DNA of 64,000 nt, taken from positions 25,253,303 through 25,317,302 of the forward strand of contig CM037868.1 in the NCBI GenBank assembly GCA_021292105.1. Reading direction: 5' to 3'. The notes under the pieces are model-generated. The model did no database searches, was not told where the DNA came from, and saw only the letters and a list, made by a program, of their open reading frames with translations. Of this stretch, positions 34,193 to 46,960 are shown one piece after another; position 1 is the stretch's first letter, and every line of letters starts with the position of its first letter. The DNA is from Anadara kagoshimensis. Its lineage: Eukaryota; Mollusca; Bivalvia; Arcoida; Arcidae. The translations under genes and the position numbers were made by a program.

Positions 34193-34530
34193 CTCTACGG
34201 TAGCTCAGTTGCTTGCTTCCTATATGGAATATCATTGGTTTGAATCCCAGTGGAGGTCTGATTAAACCTTGAAAATAGGCAGTGATTGTTCTTTCGCCAA
34301 GCGCTCTGCATTTAGAAATGGAAGTCATGTGATATTCTTCGGAAAGATCCACAAAAGTAGATGCCTTGTGCAAAACATGCGTGGCACACTAAAACAGTAT
34401 CCCTGCATATTGTCTTGACCGCGCTTCAAAGGTAAAAATGTTTACCACTTCACCTGCAGTAATGTGATGACTTCTCGATATAAGTGAAATGTTCTTCACT
34501 GGGACGTAAAAACACATTCATTCAACCAAT
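34193..34530 (+). mobile_element. tRNA-derived SINE (unit 1 copy)
   Basis: Head CTACGGTAGCTCAGTTGC (box A) and GGTTTGAATCCC (box B). Body AATAGGCAGTGATTGTTCTT and GCGTGGCAC. Tail TCTCGATATAAGTGAAATGT then TCTTCACTGGGACGTAAAAA CACATTCATTCAACC. Its orthologous position in unit 2 is 52331. Confidence 0.85.
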
Positions 34531-34711
34531 TATCATTGTATGATAGACAGCTGCAATGTGCAGTTATGACTGCCAACAGCTGAATGTATAGTTGTTTAGC
34601 AACATAGTCCCACGGAAACAAACCTTTACGAGATATCTCATATTCACGCAAGACTAGAGCCCGAAAGCCATCAGTAATACGATACAGTTAACAGCAAAAG
34701 AATGTAAAAAG

Positions 34712-35230
34712 TGTATAGTTCACCTTCCTAAAAAGATTACAGCCTCCTAGATAGGTGAGGTGTATAGTTCACCTACTTTATAATAGAACAGCCTACTTTT
34801 GACAGGTGAAAAGTGTATAGGACACCTTCGTTTAAATTTCACCACATACTACAGACATGTGAAATGTATACAACACCTCCTAAAAATAGCACCACCTACT
34901 ATAGACAGGTGAAATGTATAGGTTACTCTTTTAAAATAGCACCACCTACTATTAACAGGTGAAGTGTATAGGACACCTTCTTTTAAATGTTACCACCTAC
35001 TATAGACAGGTGAAATGTAAAGGTCACCTTCTTCAAATAGCACCACCTACTATATGCATGTGAAATGTATGTGACACCTTGTAAAAAAGCACTATTTACT
35101 ACATACAGGTGATTGAATAGCACACCTTTTAAAATATTACCACCTACTTTAAACAGGTGATTGAATTGGGCACCTTCCTAAAATATCAACACCTACTATA
35201 GATAGGTGACGTGTATAGGACACCTTAAAA
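34712..35230. repeat. AGGTG..CACCT minisatellite (unit 1 copy)
   Basis: About nine diverged ~55-bp units of ACAGGTGAAGTGTATAGGAC ACCTTC...ACCACCTACTATAG. Each unit carries a dyad in which AGGTG and CACCT face each other about 13 bp apart. Expanded in unit 2 (52890-53880). Confidence 0.85.
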
Positions 35231-35465
35231 TTAAGATACAATACACATGAAAATTAGTAGAATAACCTCATATCCGATTCTCTCATAAATTGGTTGTATA
35301 TGCACCACAACAGTAACATAAATAACAAGTATATGCATCATAACTTTACCAAAACAAACTGATATCGGCACAATTAATTTCACTTGTGTCAAATTATTTA
35401 TGTTACATCCGTAGTAAATAAAATATTGGTTTGAAAAATAACAAATGAAAAAAAATCGTTCGAAG

Positions 35466-35467
<2 letters not shown>

Positions 35468-35513
<46 letters not shown>
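35468..35513. repeat. (CT)n microsatellite
   Basis: About 22 CT units interrupted by one TATC, following CGTTCGAAGGA. Confidence 0.95.
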
Positions 35514-36068
35514 TGTAACGTATATTATCTTTAACATTAAACATTACACATATTATTTTTTTCTTCATGTTGAGCTTTAATATTAACAACTAGTATACAC
35601 ATTACAATTTCACCTAAACATACTCTTGAAATTGTAACATTCAATTTAGAACGTAAAATTTGATCAATGTTATGAGGTTTGTGGTTGAGAATTAGACAAA
35701 ATCTTGCGTACAAGTATTTTCTACTATTTTTTATTTATTTTTTTTTTACGGAGACGTTAAATAGCAAAATGAAAAAGTAATTCTTAAGATTTTCTCCAAT
35801 CCACTTGCCCGTTTACATACATGTACAAATGTTGTTACAATTGGCTTATATCGTTTAAACGATATAGCTGTCACTATTTTGTTCGATCATATTTTTGTCC
35901 TCACAATGCACTAAATGTTTTGAAGTTATTGTGGACAGCATTGATTGTATACATACTCTAGGTATTGACGGTTATCTTATACTGTATATATCGAATGTAC
36001 CTTTCAATTATTAATTTTAATATCTAAATTTATTGCAGATATTTTTATTGTAGAATCATATCCGTGTC

Positions 36069-36099
<31 letters not shown>

Positions 36100-39000
36100 A
36101 TTTTAGAAAATATTATTTATTTATTTTTATTTTTGTTTATTTTTTATTCATTATTTATTATTTATTTATTTATTTACACGTACTGATTTATGTTTTTATT
36201 ATTTGATTTTATTTTATTTATTAATTTATTGTTTTTTAAAGGCATATTTTTGAAGACTATCTGTATATATTTAAATGTTTATATGTCGGATACTTTTTCT
36301 GTACTCATTAAAAGGACTATAATTTTTTTTCAATTTTTGAATATTATTGAATAAATCATACAAAATGTTTCTGTTGTCTATTAATGTTGCTTACATTAAT
36401 GTCATCATTATTTTTTTAATTTATACCTTGTCAGTTCAGCACCTCATCTAAGTATGTCTTTTGATGGCCTAATATTCAATATTCTTGAGAGGGACGTACA
36501 TCTCATGCATTTAATTCATTCCTTTACTTTGATTTTGTACACCTATTGCTAAAGTATTGTTACTGAAAGCTTAAACAAATTATTTTGGTATGCATATTTA
36601 CAACTTTTGAATTATGTCTAGAATTATTTTAAGAGTTATTTCCCTTTAACATACTATATCCTATATACTTTAACATTTTTATTATAAAACTTTTTTAATG
36701 ATATTGGTCAGAAATTGTGATTGTTTTTATTTATGTAATACATATACGTCCGAGTCAAGACTTTTTTGATCGAAGCGTCATCTCTTGGCACTTAAAGATA
36801 TCCAGAATATGTGGAAATCACTCACAAGTGTCGGATAGAAAATGTACAAAACAAGAAATCAAAATTTGAATTTTGGCGATAAGAGGCACTTTGATCTGTA
36901 CCTGCATTTGGGAATGTCAGGAAATTATAATTCACACATTCTAAGTTTTGTCTTTCATTTATGTCTGGCAGCACGATGATCGTGTAGTTAGGTAAGTAAT
37001 GAATCAATGACGAAATCTTATTTGCAATAGCGTCTAGAACAATATAACCTATTGCAGATGAATTGGCACACTCTTACACAAAGGAACTAGTCCAATTATA
37101 TTTGCATCTAAGCGGTTAAATACACTATAACCTGTTTGACAGTACGGACACTGAGACCCAAACCAGTAGTCAGAATTGTAAACTTTAAAATCATGGCGCC
37201 TAACCTCTTTGCTGTCAAGCAAAAATAAGTAATTTCCCTTTTGTAGAACTTTACTTATTACTATAGTTATCTGTGGCATTATTGCCGAGTTTGAATTTGT
37301 CGAGGAAAATTGACGGTGAACAACATTCAACCTACCAATCTTCTACAATCCTGAAGGAATCCTCCGCACCATTTATATAAGCCGGTTTAGTGTCTTATTA
37401 ATTTGTTTTCGTGCATCGGTCAAAATGTTGTATAGCCGTGACTACAATATTGTTTATAAGTACCGCGTCTCTATATTAAAAATACGCTGGATTTTTTTTC
37501 ATTGAAAAATATATTATGTTTAAGAACTGTAAATGGCAAGAATACGATAAATATTGGAAGCACTGGATGAATTTGTTTTAAGATATAACTGTTATCCTCC
37601 CTCCCCAAATGACCTATAAAATTCTTTAGGATTTCCTTAAAAGGAAAAAAGCAATTAACCATTTGTGTTTCCAATTTTATTTTTTACATAATACATATTT
37701 AAGACTACCATCAGATATGTAGAATGCATTATTTCTACACGTAAATGGAATTAATTAATATAACCTGATAAACACCAAAGATATGAGAATTATCTCCCTT
37801 TATATATAAAACATGTAACTATGTTAAGGAATGTCTTTATTTGTTAGTATTTATATACTATGCTCTTTTTATTGTATGGTTATAGCATGTAATGTGTCAT
37901 TAAAAATAATAAAAATATAAAAAAATACGCTGGATATATTTATCCAATAGTCCTATGTTACTTTAATTTATTTTGATTACGGGTGTAGCCAGCATAGCAG
38001 GTGTTCCTTACTCTCCCGAAACACCCAGCTTTAGTTCCCAGATAAACGTACATATGTTTAACCGAATTTGCAAACTTCAAATTTTTACAGTTCCCTTTGG
38101 TTAAAAGTTTTGGGTATGAATTTGTATGTTTGCTTTTGATGATTAACTATATTTTCTTTTGAGATATTAAATTAAATTACTTGTGTTAATTGGTGTCATT
38201 TGGACATGCTAACGACAGTGTAGATAAATGGAGCCTTAGGCACTTGAAATTTCCCTTCGTATCAAGACGACTTTGTGTTCTAGAAGAAATATGAGTGTCA
38301 AGAAAAAACAACGACCTTCCATAAATTCACATAAAACTTCCTCACACCAGGGTTTGCTATTAATGAGATTTGAACAACGTGATCCGTAAACGTACTCCAC
38401 ATATACACGTATTCAAAAATAGAATTAAATAAATTCAGCAAATTACCATGTGATACCTTATAACTGTTATGCAGAACAATTTTATTAAATATGGCATTAT
38501 ATATAAGCATTGTCCCTTACGATAGGACCATTCCATTAGTCTTAACATTTTACAAGGTGAGAACATTAATCACGCAGTACTCCGGCACACATTCTTTGGA
38601 AATATGAAATGTTGTACATCAGCTAATGCACCATTAACATGACGTCATTTTAATTGAACCAGGTGTAAAATCTAACGGCCGTTGGTTGGAAATATTCTTA
38701 GAATATATTAATAGTTCTAAATACTCTCTGTTATTGATAGTTTTGTAGAAGAAGCACCCGAAAAATTTAAAACTTTAACTTTGAAAATAACTACATATGC
38801 CATATAACCAATGGCCTCTCGACATAAGCAAATTACATATTGGGTCAAACTTCTGAATAAGAAACAATTTAATATGATAAGCGCAGTATTTAACTATTGC
38901 TATTGCTGTTTCGATATACGACAAAGAAACAAGTGAATATCAACATTTGCGTATTTCCAATAAAACATGTACTCAAATAGGCACTGTATAGTGGCAGAGA

Positions 39001-40959
39001 CAAACATTATTCTCTTTTTCTTATAGCTGAAAATGATGGCGTATCTGTACAAAATTTAGAAAGTAGTTTTCCTATCCTCATTAGTTGTATTTTTAATGAT
39101 ACCTTTAGACGTATCACGGAATAAAGAAAAATTCTATAGTATCATAATCGCAAAGCAAACAAGACCTGTATACATCAGAATCTGAAAGTATCTTGATATA
39201 ACTTCACAAAAGAGTACTTATCGACATTTCCACATTTGGAAAGGGATATCGAGGTAGATATTGCTCAAAGAAAATTAAACAAAGTGATTTCGACAATGTT
39301 TCCAATGTACTGCTACCGAAGTATGCCTTGCAGCTAGAAATAAAGGTTATACCTACAGCTGTCGATTTCGGTATTTCTAAATTGATATAGAAGTGGAATA
39401 TTGACACAACGATCAAGACGGCATTATATCATACTGCTAACTTCGGCATTGCGTGCTTGTCTTTCAATTTGCTTCATCTTTAGCTGGTGACGACTCGATA
39501 TAAATAAGAAACTCGTGGCTTGTTATTATTTCCTTGTGACATATTGAAAGTTTTGTTTTACTCATAGATATTAATCAAAGGTTATTTTCAAGTATTATGT
39601 TAAAAGTCGCAACAATATCAGCCATAAAGATACTGTCCGGTGTTCAAGTCACAATACCGCAACGACATTAGTTGTAAAACTCTATAGATTTCCCGACGTA
39701 ATGCTCAAATGCTCAAAATGTTCTAGACGCAGTAACCCAATTTTCACTAAAAAAACAATTAAAACTTTGTTTTGATTAAAGATAAGAGGTAATTATTTAA
39801 GTTGTCGGTAAATATCGAAAACCCGTAAACCTTAATTCAGTGACAGAATTGGTGTAAATTTTGTCGCATCGAATGTTTGAATTCATAACATCTGGGAATT
39901 ATATTCGCCAATTGGTCAATGTGCAGCCGAGTCAAGATGTTGTTGTTGAAAATCGTTTTAGGTTTTCATCGGTTTATTTTTTATATCAAAAGGTACATTT
40001 ATTTTCCGAAGATAAATTATTTTCCACACATTTATTTGTTTTTACATTTTACATAGATTACTGACCGCAATTGTTACAGAACACAATCATTAACCTAGAT
40101 TACCTGTTAACATTTTTGCTGAGCATACCAATTTTGAAAAGTCACGGTGATTTTTTCATTATTTACTGGCATGGATTCATATTTTAATTTTTGATTTCTC
40201 GGTCTAATGAGTTGTTCAAAAACAATTATAGATTGTAAATATAGTTTTCATTACAGTTTAGACTATTAAAGTCCTATTGACAAATTTGAAACGTTGTGAT
40301 TCAAAGTATCAATACTTTTTCCTATTTTAATATGGTACATGGCGTTTCCGTTTCTGTGAGACTAGAGGTACCTCGGAAACGAAATATTTGTCACCCTCCA
40401 AAGAATGTTTTCGCATAGTGATTAGTTAACTTGCCCGGAAACAGAAATTTGCTGGAAAATCTGCAGGGAGACATAAAGGCACGGGACGTTTAGCGGTAAA
40501 AGGGGAGTAACTCGTACATCGCAGACGTCTAGTAACGGTGGCGACAAGATACGCAAGTCACACAAAATACGTAATAGAAGTTAAAAAGTTTCAACTGGTT
40601 ACCCTCTAAGGGCCTTAAGGTACATACATTTTTGACGGGGTAGATTGGACAGTGTAACCCGTCAAAAAACGTATATTGTATTTGCGATTTTTTTGAGCGA
40701 TTAGATTTAAGATACATATTTCAGATATATCATAAAGATGCTAGTATATACATAATAAAAGGCGTTACTTATAAAAAATATAAACATAAGAACCTAGACT
40801 TAACATTAATTGGTAATAAATGGTACTCTTAAAGTAATCATGACATGGGTTTCAAAAACAGTTCCCATGGTTGCATCAATAAATAACAATTTGGCATTAT
40901 TTCACAATAGCAAGCTCATGTAAGTATAAATAATAACTTAATTTGTGTACAATGTATTT

Positions 40960-40960
<1 letters not shown>

Positions 40961-41006
<46 letters not shown>
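40961..41006. repeat. (ATT)n microsatellite
   Basis: About 15 ATT units. Only a few remain at the matching place in unit 2 (60531-60550). Confidence 0.9.
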
Positions 41007-41010
<4 letters not shown>

Positions 41011-41972
41011 TATTTATTATTATTAATGTAAATCACATTTTAAATACATGTACCTAATAAAATTAAAGATGGCGAAAGAATGAACATTTTGTATAAAATA
41101 TCACATATGTGTGTAAAGGGTAGATAAACTTTAAATATGAATACAGATACCACAATGATATACATGTGACTGTCTGTTGTGATAAGATAAACGAATTACT
41201 AATGAATTAAGTGACATAATTTTATATAAATGTAACACTGGAAGATACATCATCTTATATAACTGGTAGAGCAAGTGCTTTTGTTAACTAGACACGACAT
41301 AATGTATAACTTTTAGAGGGCTGAAGAGCAAGTCCTTTTGTTAACTAGATACATCAACATATTTAACTGGTAGTCTGACAGAGAGCAAGTTCTTTTGTTT
41401 ACTGGACACGACATAACGTATAAATGGCAGATGGCTGGTTTCCAACTAAACATGACATCAATGGTTAATGAAGTAAAGAAAACCAATGTGAACATAGATA
41501 TAGACAATGAATAGAAGATTAATATAAATTGGTAAGTAGAATGTTTGTTATATTTACTTAAGATTAAAACTCCTTTACTTTGTAGTCAAAACATATTTGT
41601 TTTATTTAACACCTGGTGGATGTAGGTAGCTAGATAGGAGGTAATTATCCTCCCAGAAAATGTGACCCAACTTCCAAGATGGAAGTAAATACGTTTAACT
41701 TAATTTACCATTTTAAAAATTTAAATTTGCTTTAAGGATTATGATTTGGAAAACCGCTAATGGGTGTTTATTTGAATATGGTAGTAAATAAAAATTAAAA
41801 TAAGTCCTATTAATCAAAAAAAAATTACCATCATTGCCTAACAAAATTCAAACAAATATTTAGAAGAAGTTTTAACGTTCTGCATGGATCATTTTACCTA
41901 CAACAGGAAACTTCATTCATTGTGCCAGAGTCAGGTAATTAAAGTACTATACGGACTTGAGCTACATCTAAC

Positions 41973-42603
41973 TAAAGTCCGTTTACGATACTTTAGTCTC
42001 TCGGTTTTTCGTAAAATTCTCTAAAACGTAACTTTTTATTGTGAAAGTAAAATCGTACATTTGTTATTTAATTCATGCCGTAATTAATTTTTAATATTTC
42101 TATTCTTAAACTTTTCTCAGTTTTGCCCCATACTCCGTAAATTTTGGAAAAAACTTAGACAACGGCGATTTTATCTAAGTCCTACATTTCGGTCGAAACC
42201 ATTTTGGACAGGAAAAATACTGAGCTAATTTGCATAAGAAATACTTATCGACGATGTTGACACGCAACACTACACATGATTGACAAGGACGGATATTGTT
42301 TTCATAACTTTGTATATAAAATTACTAAAAATTGTTTAATTTTGTCAATAGTTAACAATATACATGTACATATGGTGTAATAATGCTGCACCTACGAGTA
42401 TGCGCGTGCAAATCATTTTTGAGACAACTCTCTCTCTTTCTCTCTCAATCTCGTTGTACCATAATTCTTACTGAAAAAACGGTCATACTTAACCCTGACA
42501 AACTAATGTATGTTTTGTTTACAAGATTTTTGTGCGAAATAGCATTCTTGCCACAAATCACGTGTAAATCATTTTTGAGACAACGCTCTCTCTCTATCTC
42601 TCC

Positions 42604-42648
<45 letters not shown>

Positions 42649-42982
42649 GATATTAATATACACATGGTTAGGACTGCTAAGATTGTGTTAATGACCCCGT
42701 AACATAAACTGATTAGCATATGAAAAACCCTCTCACTCCTGTTTTTGGTATCGCCGCAAAGGTTAGGAAAATGGGGCTAAAACAATTTACATAGCGATAT
42801 AGAGGGCGATATTAAAAAGTTTTAATATGAAGTCAAGAGAGTAGATTAGACACCGGTTAAAACAGGCCACACTACGGCATGGGCTTGTTTTCACGATGCA
42901 AAAAGCTATGATTTTTATTCACACGTTAACCGCATGAAAACGGACAAAAACCAAGAGACTAATTGGTTGTAAACAGACTTTA
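41973..42982. mobile_element. 1006-bp TIR element with TA target duplication
   Basis: Left end AAGTCCGTTTACGATACTTT then AGTCTCTCGGTTTTT at 41975; the right end is the complement, ending ACAGACTT at 42980. Inverted repeats are about 36 bp. TA flanks at 41973-41974 and 42981-42982. Unit 2 holds the empty site at 61484-61485, reading CATCTAACTACAGCTAAA with a single TA. This is the Tc1/mariner-type target choice. No transposase frame is visible. The interior has a duplicated AAATCATTTTTGAGACAAC plus CT tract (42411 and 42567) and a (CT)n run to 42645. Confidence 0.9.
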
Positions 42983-44084
42983 CAGCTAAAAAAACATCAA
43001 TGTATATCACATCTTATTACATCTACATCAAACAACTTGTGATAAGAAATTCATGAATGCCTAGGTGTTATTTTTGTTTATCTTTTCGAGATGAATATGT
43101 TTTGTTTGATGGTATAGTTGCTTTGTCCTTTTGTATGCGTAACAAGGAATACTAGTTTTAAATGAGTGCTGTCACTTAGAAAATCGTATCTGTCCACTTC
43201 TTGACGTTTTTATTGTTTTTTCAAAGTTCAAATAAAGTGAACCAAATATGTGGTTGCTTATTCCGGTTGTCTTTTATTATTTAGTATCGTTTTGTGTTTT
43301 GGTATTACATTGCTGGTTATTTTCATTCATTACATTACATATTATTATTGTATACATCATAATCCAAATTAATCAACTATATAGTATAAATGCTTCTTAA
43401 TTATAAAAGTAACATATAGTTGTGTATAGCAATCAACAGTTTTTATTTTTAAAGAAATTCCTCTTATTTTTTATTCTGTGTAAATTGAGTCAAAATTGTT
43501 TTGAAACAAAGTAAAAAGTCTGGACTCTTTTTTTCTTGATAGGGCATGGTTCCATATCTGAGCAATAAACTCCTTAAGTTTTCTTGATTTCACAAATTAA
43601 CATTTTGATTTCAATTACATGGCTTGGTACGTTTGGTTTGTTTTTTTTTTTTTATTTTATTAATTTCATATTTTCTGCCATGATTAAAATTTTAGTATTA
43701 TTGTTTAGAATTCACCGATGATAGTACTTAAATTGACACCCACCACTACCTTACTTTGTCAATGAATCCGAGAGTTAGTAACCATAGTACGTCATGACTG
43801 ATATAAATATTAGTACAAGGACATTCTATAAAATTTAAATACTTGTAAAGCTGATAACATAGATTATAAAGTCATTTTATAGATGTAAAATGTACACCAT
43901 TTCAGAACCTCAACCAGTTATCTAAATACTGTTACAATCTAACCAACTTATTACTCTTAAGTTTTGGTATTTTATCATCTGGTATTGAAAATAACAAAAG
44001 GCAATTGAAATAGAATAAACGAAAGCAAATGTAGAGGAATAATACTACACGGGGATTTGTACAACGAAGCAGGTTGCTTAAAAA

Positions 44085-44410
44085 ATAATTTCTTGACTCA
44101 GGTATAGTGCAAGCCTAGACTTTTCAAGGCCTTCAAAAGTTTTATTGCCGTCATCAGAGTATTGTTGATAAGTTTGATGTTTTGTGTGCAGGATATATCT
44201 GACGTCTCATAGTTTCATGTTCCTTTCACGCAATTTTTATTTCACACGTGGCGGGTGTAGCTTAGCTAGCTAAACAGGAGATGCTTACCCCTTCCGGAGC
44301 ATCCAGCCTCACTTCAATTGTGTAAATTGATGTGTCTAAGCTGACTTGTCAGTTCCAAAGTTTTTACTTTGCTTCTGGATTGTGATTCGGGCATGTTTGG
44401 TTTTTTTTAT
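44085..44410 (+). pseudogene. Penelope-like element 3' fragment (unit 1)
   Basis: In plus orientation it carries the end of the reverse transcriptase frame (GTGCAAGCCTAGACTTTTCA through GTATTGTTGATAAGTTTGAT) and the 3' untranslated block TAGTTTCATGTTCCTTTCAC, CACGTGGCGGGTGTAGC and GCTAAACAGGAGATGCTTAC. The same block occurs inverted at 61675-61990 and 63345-63560. 5'-truncated and disabled. Confidence 0.7.
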
Positions 44411-44944
44411 ATTTATAAAATAAAAATAATGTACCAGTCTATATCCGAATCACAATTCTCAAATGGTCATAAACGTTACTAGCATTTATATTGGTATGTT
44501 TGTTCTTGATATATCAGTCTTCAGAGGTAATATGATTTTGCTGCCAAGACTAAACAAAAATAAAATTAAAATTTACGTGTCAGGATATTCCTCTTTCTGA
44601 TAAATGTTACGTTTATCTATCTAAAGATCAAAATACGAAAATTCTTAAATTTGTTACTGATTTAAAAGAAATCTGAACCTAAGTGTTAATTAGAGAGAAA
44701 AAATCATATTGGAAAAACTACAGAACCAAATGACTGACTTAAAATAAATATAGATAAATGTCCGTTTTCTTAATTTATTTTTTTTATAAATATATACTTC
44801 ACATCTATGTGGTTTTGAAACTCTTAAAAGCATTCATATCAATCAGGATCATGCGAGCGGTCCATGTTTAAATAAAAATTATTAAGAATTCATGCTGATT
44901 AATTTTAAGAATGATTTTTTAATAATTATATCCATAACACTTTT

Positions 44945-44951
44945 TTCAGAA
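44945..44951 (+). promoter_or_regulatory. Candidate 3' splice site before second TRIM coding exon
   Basis: AACACTTTTTTCAG ends at 44950, 48 bases before the ATG, mirroring the first TRIM gene. A 5' non-coding exon is inferred. Confidence 0.5.
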
Positions 44952-44998
44952 CTAAAGATCGTAAGAATTGACCTGGTTTAAAAGAACGCATATACATA

Positions 44999-46960
44999 AT
45001 GGCTGAAAAGACTGAAGAAGACCATGCTGATACTTTTAAATGCGGCATTTGTTCAAAGATTCTGGATGTTCCAAAAAGGTTAGCATGTCTTCACAATTTC
45101 TGTCAATCCTGTATATGTCGACATATAGACAATATCATAGCGACTCAGGTTGATGATGAATGTCAAAACCAGTTCCCTTGTCCGAGTTGTAAAACCATTA
45201 TCCATATTTCTGACAAGGTCACAACATCTATATATACCAATAACCTACCAACTAATCACTTGATTGAAACATTAATCCAGAGGAAGAGAATCAAACCCGG
45301 GGACGAAATTTGCGCCTGGTGTCTACACAAGGGACAAAAACAGCTAGCTGAAGTATGGTGTGACGAATGCAGCGAAGGATTGTGTAAAGAGTGCTCGAAA
45401 TTCCACAAGAAAAATAAAACTTTGAAATCGCATAAATTAATCCGAATTGAAGATGTAGCAAACTTTAACACAAAACTACATTTTGAAATCCATTGTCCAG
45501 AACACAAAGAGAAGATTATCGAGAATTTTTGCCATGATCATCAGACAACCTGCTGTTCATCATGTTTTACCGATTACCACAGGAAATGCAAAAACGTGAC
45601 CACTATCGATAAGGTATCTAAAGATCAAGAGCAGAGTACATCAGTCCTCATGGTGACAATCCAAGACATACTTGTTATAGCCAATGACTTCCTTAACGAG
45701 AGATATCGTAACTGTAGAGAGATAGAAAAAGAAAGAAGCGAGGTAATCGAGAAAATACGATCACTACGGAATGAAATCGTTGTTCACTTGGAGAAATTAG
45801 AGAAAGATTTCCAGCAGATGTTTGATGAGAACCATGCCAAAATCAAAAGAGAGATTGAAGATGAAATAGAAGTTTGCAGTAACCATAGAGCGATAGTAAC
45901 CAATTGTAAGGAACTACTTTCTCTGTCAGTTACCCATTCATCAGACGAAAACACATTTACCGAGAAGCAAATAATTGAGAAGAAGATCAAGGAAGAGATG
46001 GAACTGGTGAAGCAACTAACAGCCGAGCAAAAGATGAGACGGTACGAAATAGATCTGGCTCCAGAATTGGTCAATTTTACCAAACGTGTTACTTCCCTTG
46101 GTAATGTCAATACTACCATCGGTACAACGGTACAACTTACACTTCAGCCATTCCAGAAATTACCAAGTAGTGGTCACAAACCTACCAAACACTACAATGT
46201 ACAACATATATTAAGCTTCAATCCAGAGAAATTTCCAGCAAAGAGAATCCATGGTGCAAAGATACTTAACGACGGGCAAATACTACTGACGAATTATAAT
46301 AGTAAACTTCTACTTATCTTTGATAAAACAGGGAATCTGAAACAAGAAATAAATCTGCCAGGTAATCCACGTGATGTTACAATGATCGGTGATCAAGAAG
46401 CTGCTGTGTCATATAGGTCACCTAATGGTATAGCTGTTGTAGATATAATCACGGGAAATATCATACAAAATAACATCATGAAGAACACGGATATTAAAGT
46501 ATGTGGTGTAACATCAGATGGAGTAAAGCTTGTTGCTGCTTGTGAAGATAAAATACTTGTCATGGACAAAACTGGATCCATAATCAGAGATATCAAAACG
46601 CCGAACTCTTCTGCTAAGCGGTACTTATGTTTTGTAGCTGACACAAGATTGTGTTACAGTGACATAGATCCTCATTCAGTTCATTGTATTGATCTTGATG
46701 GTTCGAAAGTCTTTACATACAAACATAAAGATCTGATATTCCCATACGGCATAACTTGTGATGATGAAGGTGTGGTATACGTGGCTGGTTTTAAATCACA
46801 TAATGTCCACCAACTGTCACCCGCTGGTGACTTAATTAAAATTTTATTTACAAAAAAATCCGGAATAGAAAATCCCTTGGCTATAGATTGTAACACAAAT
46901 ACAAAAATGCTGATACTTACTCATTCAGAAAAAACAATTTCAGTTTATTCCTTAAAGTAA
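44999..46960 (+). CDS. TRIM-type RING/B-box/coiled-coil/NHL-like protein, intact
   Basis: Intact 653-residue frame in a single exon. RING, C3HC4 type: C15, C18, C30, H32, C35, C38, C61, C64. B-box 1 spans C105-H136 (CAWC, CDEC, CKEC). B-box 2 spans about 164-202 (CPEHKEK, FCHDH, CCSSCFTDYHRKC). An amphipathic coiled coil rich in Glu/Lys covers about 207-345. A C-terminal beta-propeller-like region, about 395-653, has repeated motifs such as GAKILNDGQILLTNYN and LIFDKTGNL, as in TRIM2/TRIM3/TRIM71-like or mollusc TRIM proteins. The domain order predicts an E3 ubiquitin ligase, cytoplasmic, with the propeller binding the partner (inference). The ATG directly precedes the RING and is conserved in the paralogue. 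AATAAA lies at 47148 and 47161. It is a copy of the gene at 28585 by tandem duplication, same strand. Confidence 0.95.
   Translation: MAEKTEEDHADTFKCGICSKILDVPKRLACLHNFCQSCICRHIDNIIATQVDDECQNQFPCPSCKTIIHISDKVTTSIYTNNLPTNHLIETLIQRKRIKPGDEICAWCLHKGQKQLAEVWCDECSEGLCKECSKFHKKNKTLKSHKLIRIEDVANFNTKLHFEIHCPEHKEKIIENFCHDHQTTCCSSCFTDYHRKCKNVTTIDKVSKDQEQSTSVLMVTIQDILVIANDFLNERYRNCREIEKERSEVIEKIRSLRNEIVVHLEKLEKDFQQMFDENHAKIKREIEDEIEVCSNHRAIVTNCKELLSLSVTHSSDENTFTEKQIIEKKIKEEMELVKQLTAEQKMRRYEIDLAPELVNFTKRVTSLGNVNTTIGTTVQLTLQPFQKLPSSGHKPTKHYNVQHILSFNPEKFPAKRIHGAKILNDGQILLTNYNSKLLLIFDKTGNLKQEINLPGNPRDVTMIGDQEAAVSYRSPNGIAVVDIITGNIIQNNIMKNTDIKVCGVTSDGVKLVAACEDKILVMDKTGSIIRDIKTPNSSAKRYLCFVADTRLCYSDIDPHSVHCIDLDGSKVFTYKHKDLIFPYGITCDDEGVVYVAGFKSHNVHQLSPAGDLIKILFTKKSGIENPLAIDCNTNTKMLILTHSEKTISVYSLK

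Larger units (their letters stand above)
35236..41972. other. Unit 1 non-coding module B and flank
   Basis: Begins AAGATACAATACACATGAAA, with a (CT)n tract (35468-35513) and ATT/ATTT runs (36067-36175). It contains old fragments resembling the Penelope-like 3' untranslated region (37980-38100 and 41606-41760), a SINE-tail fragment GCTGGTGACGACTCGATATA (39484-39503) and an (ATT)n array (40961-41006). A minus-strand frame at 37330-37049 contains a CPYC motif but is broken in unit 2. I see no supportable gene. Confidence 0.6.
28585..44998. repeat. Tandem segmental duplication, unit 1
   Basis: The order TRIM gene, TC tract, ATT/ATTT arrays, SINE, AGGTG minisatellite, second TC/ATT module and long non-coding block is repeated in unit 2 (44999 to the right edge). 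Landmark pairs: TRIM 28585/44999, SINE 34193/52331, GCATCGAATGTTYGAA 39866/59449, ATT array 40961/60531, GAGTGCTGTCACTTAGAAAA 43163/63129. Spacing is 16.4 kb at the TRIM genes and 18-20 kb beyond, the difference being insertions. Non-coding similarity remains high, so the duplication is fairly recent. Confidence 0.9.
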
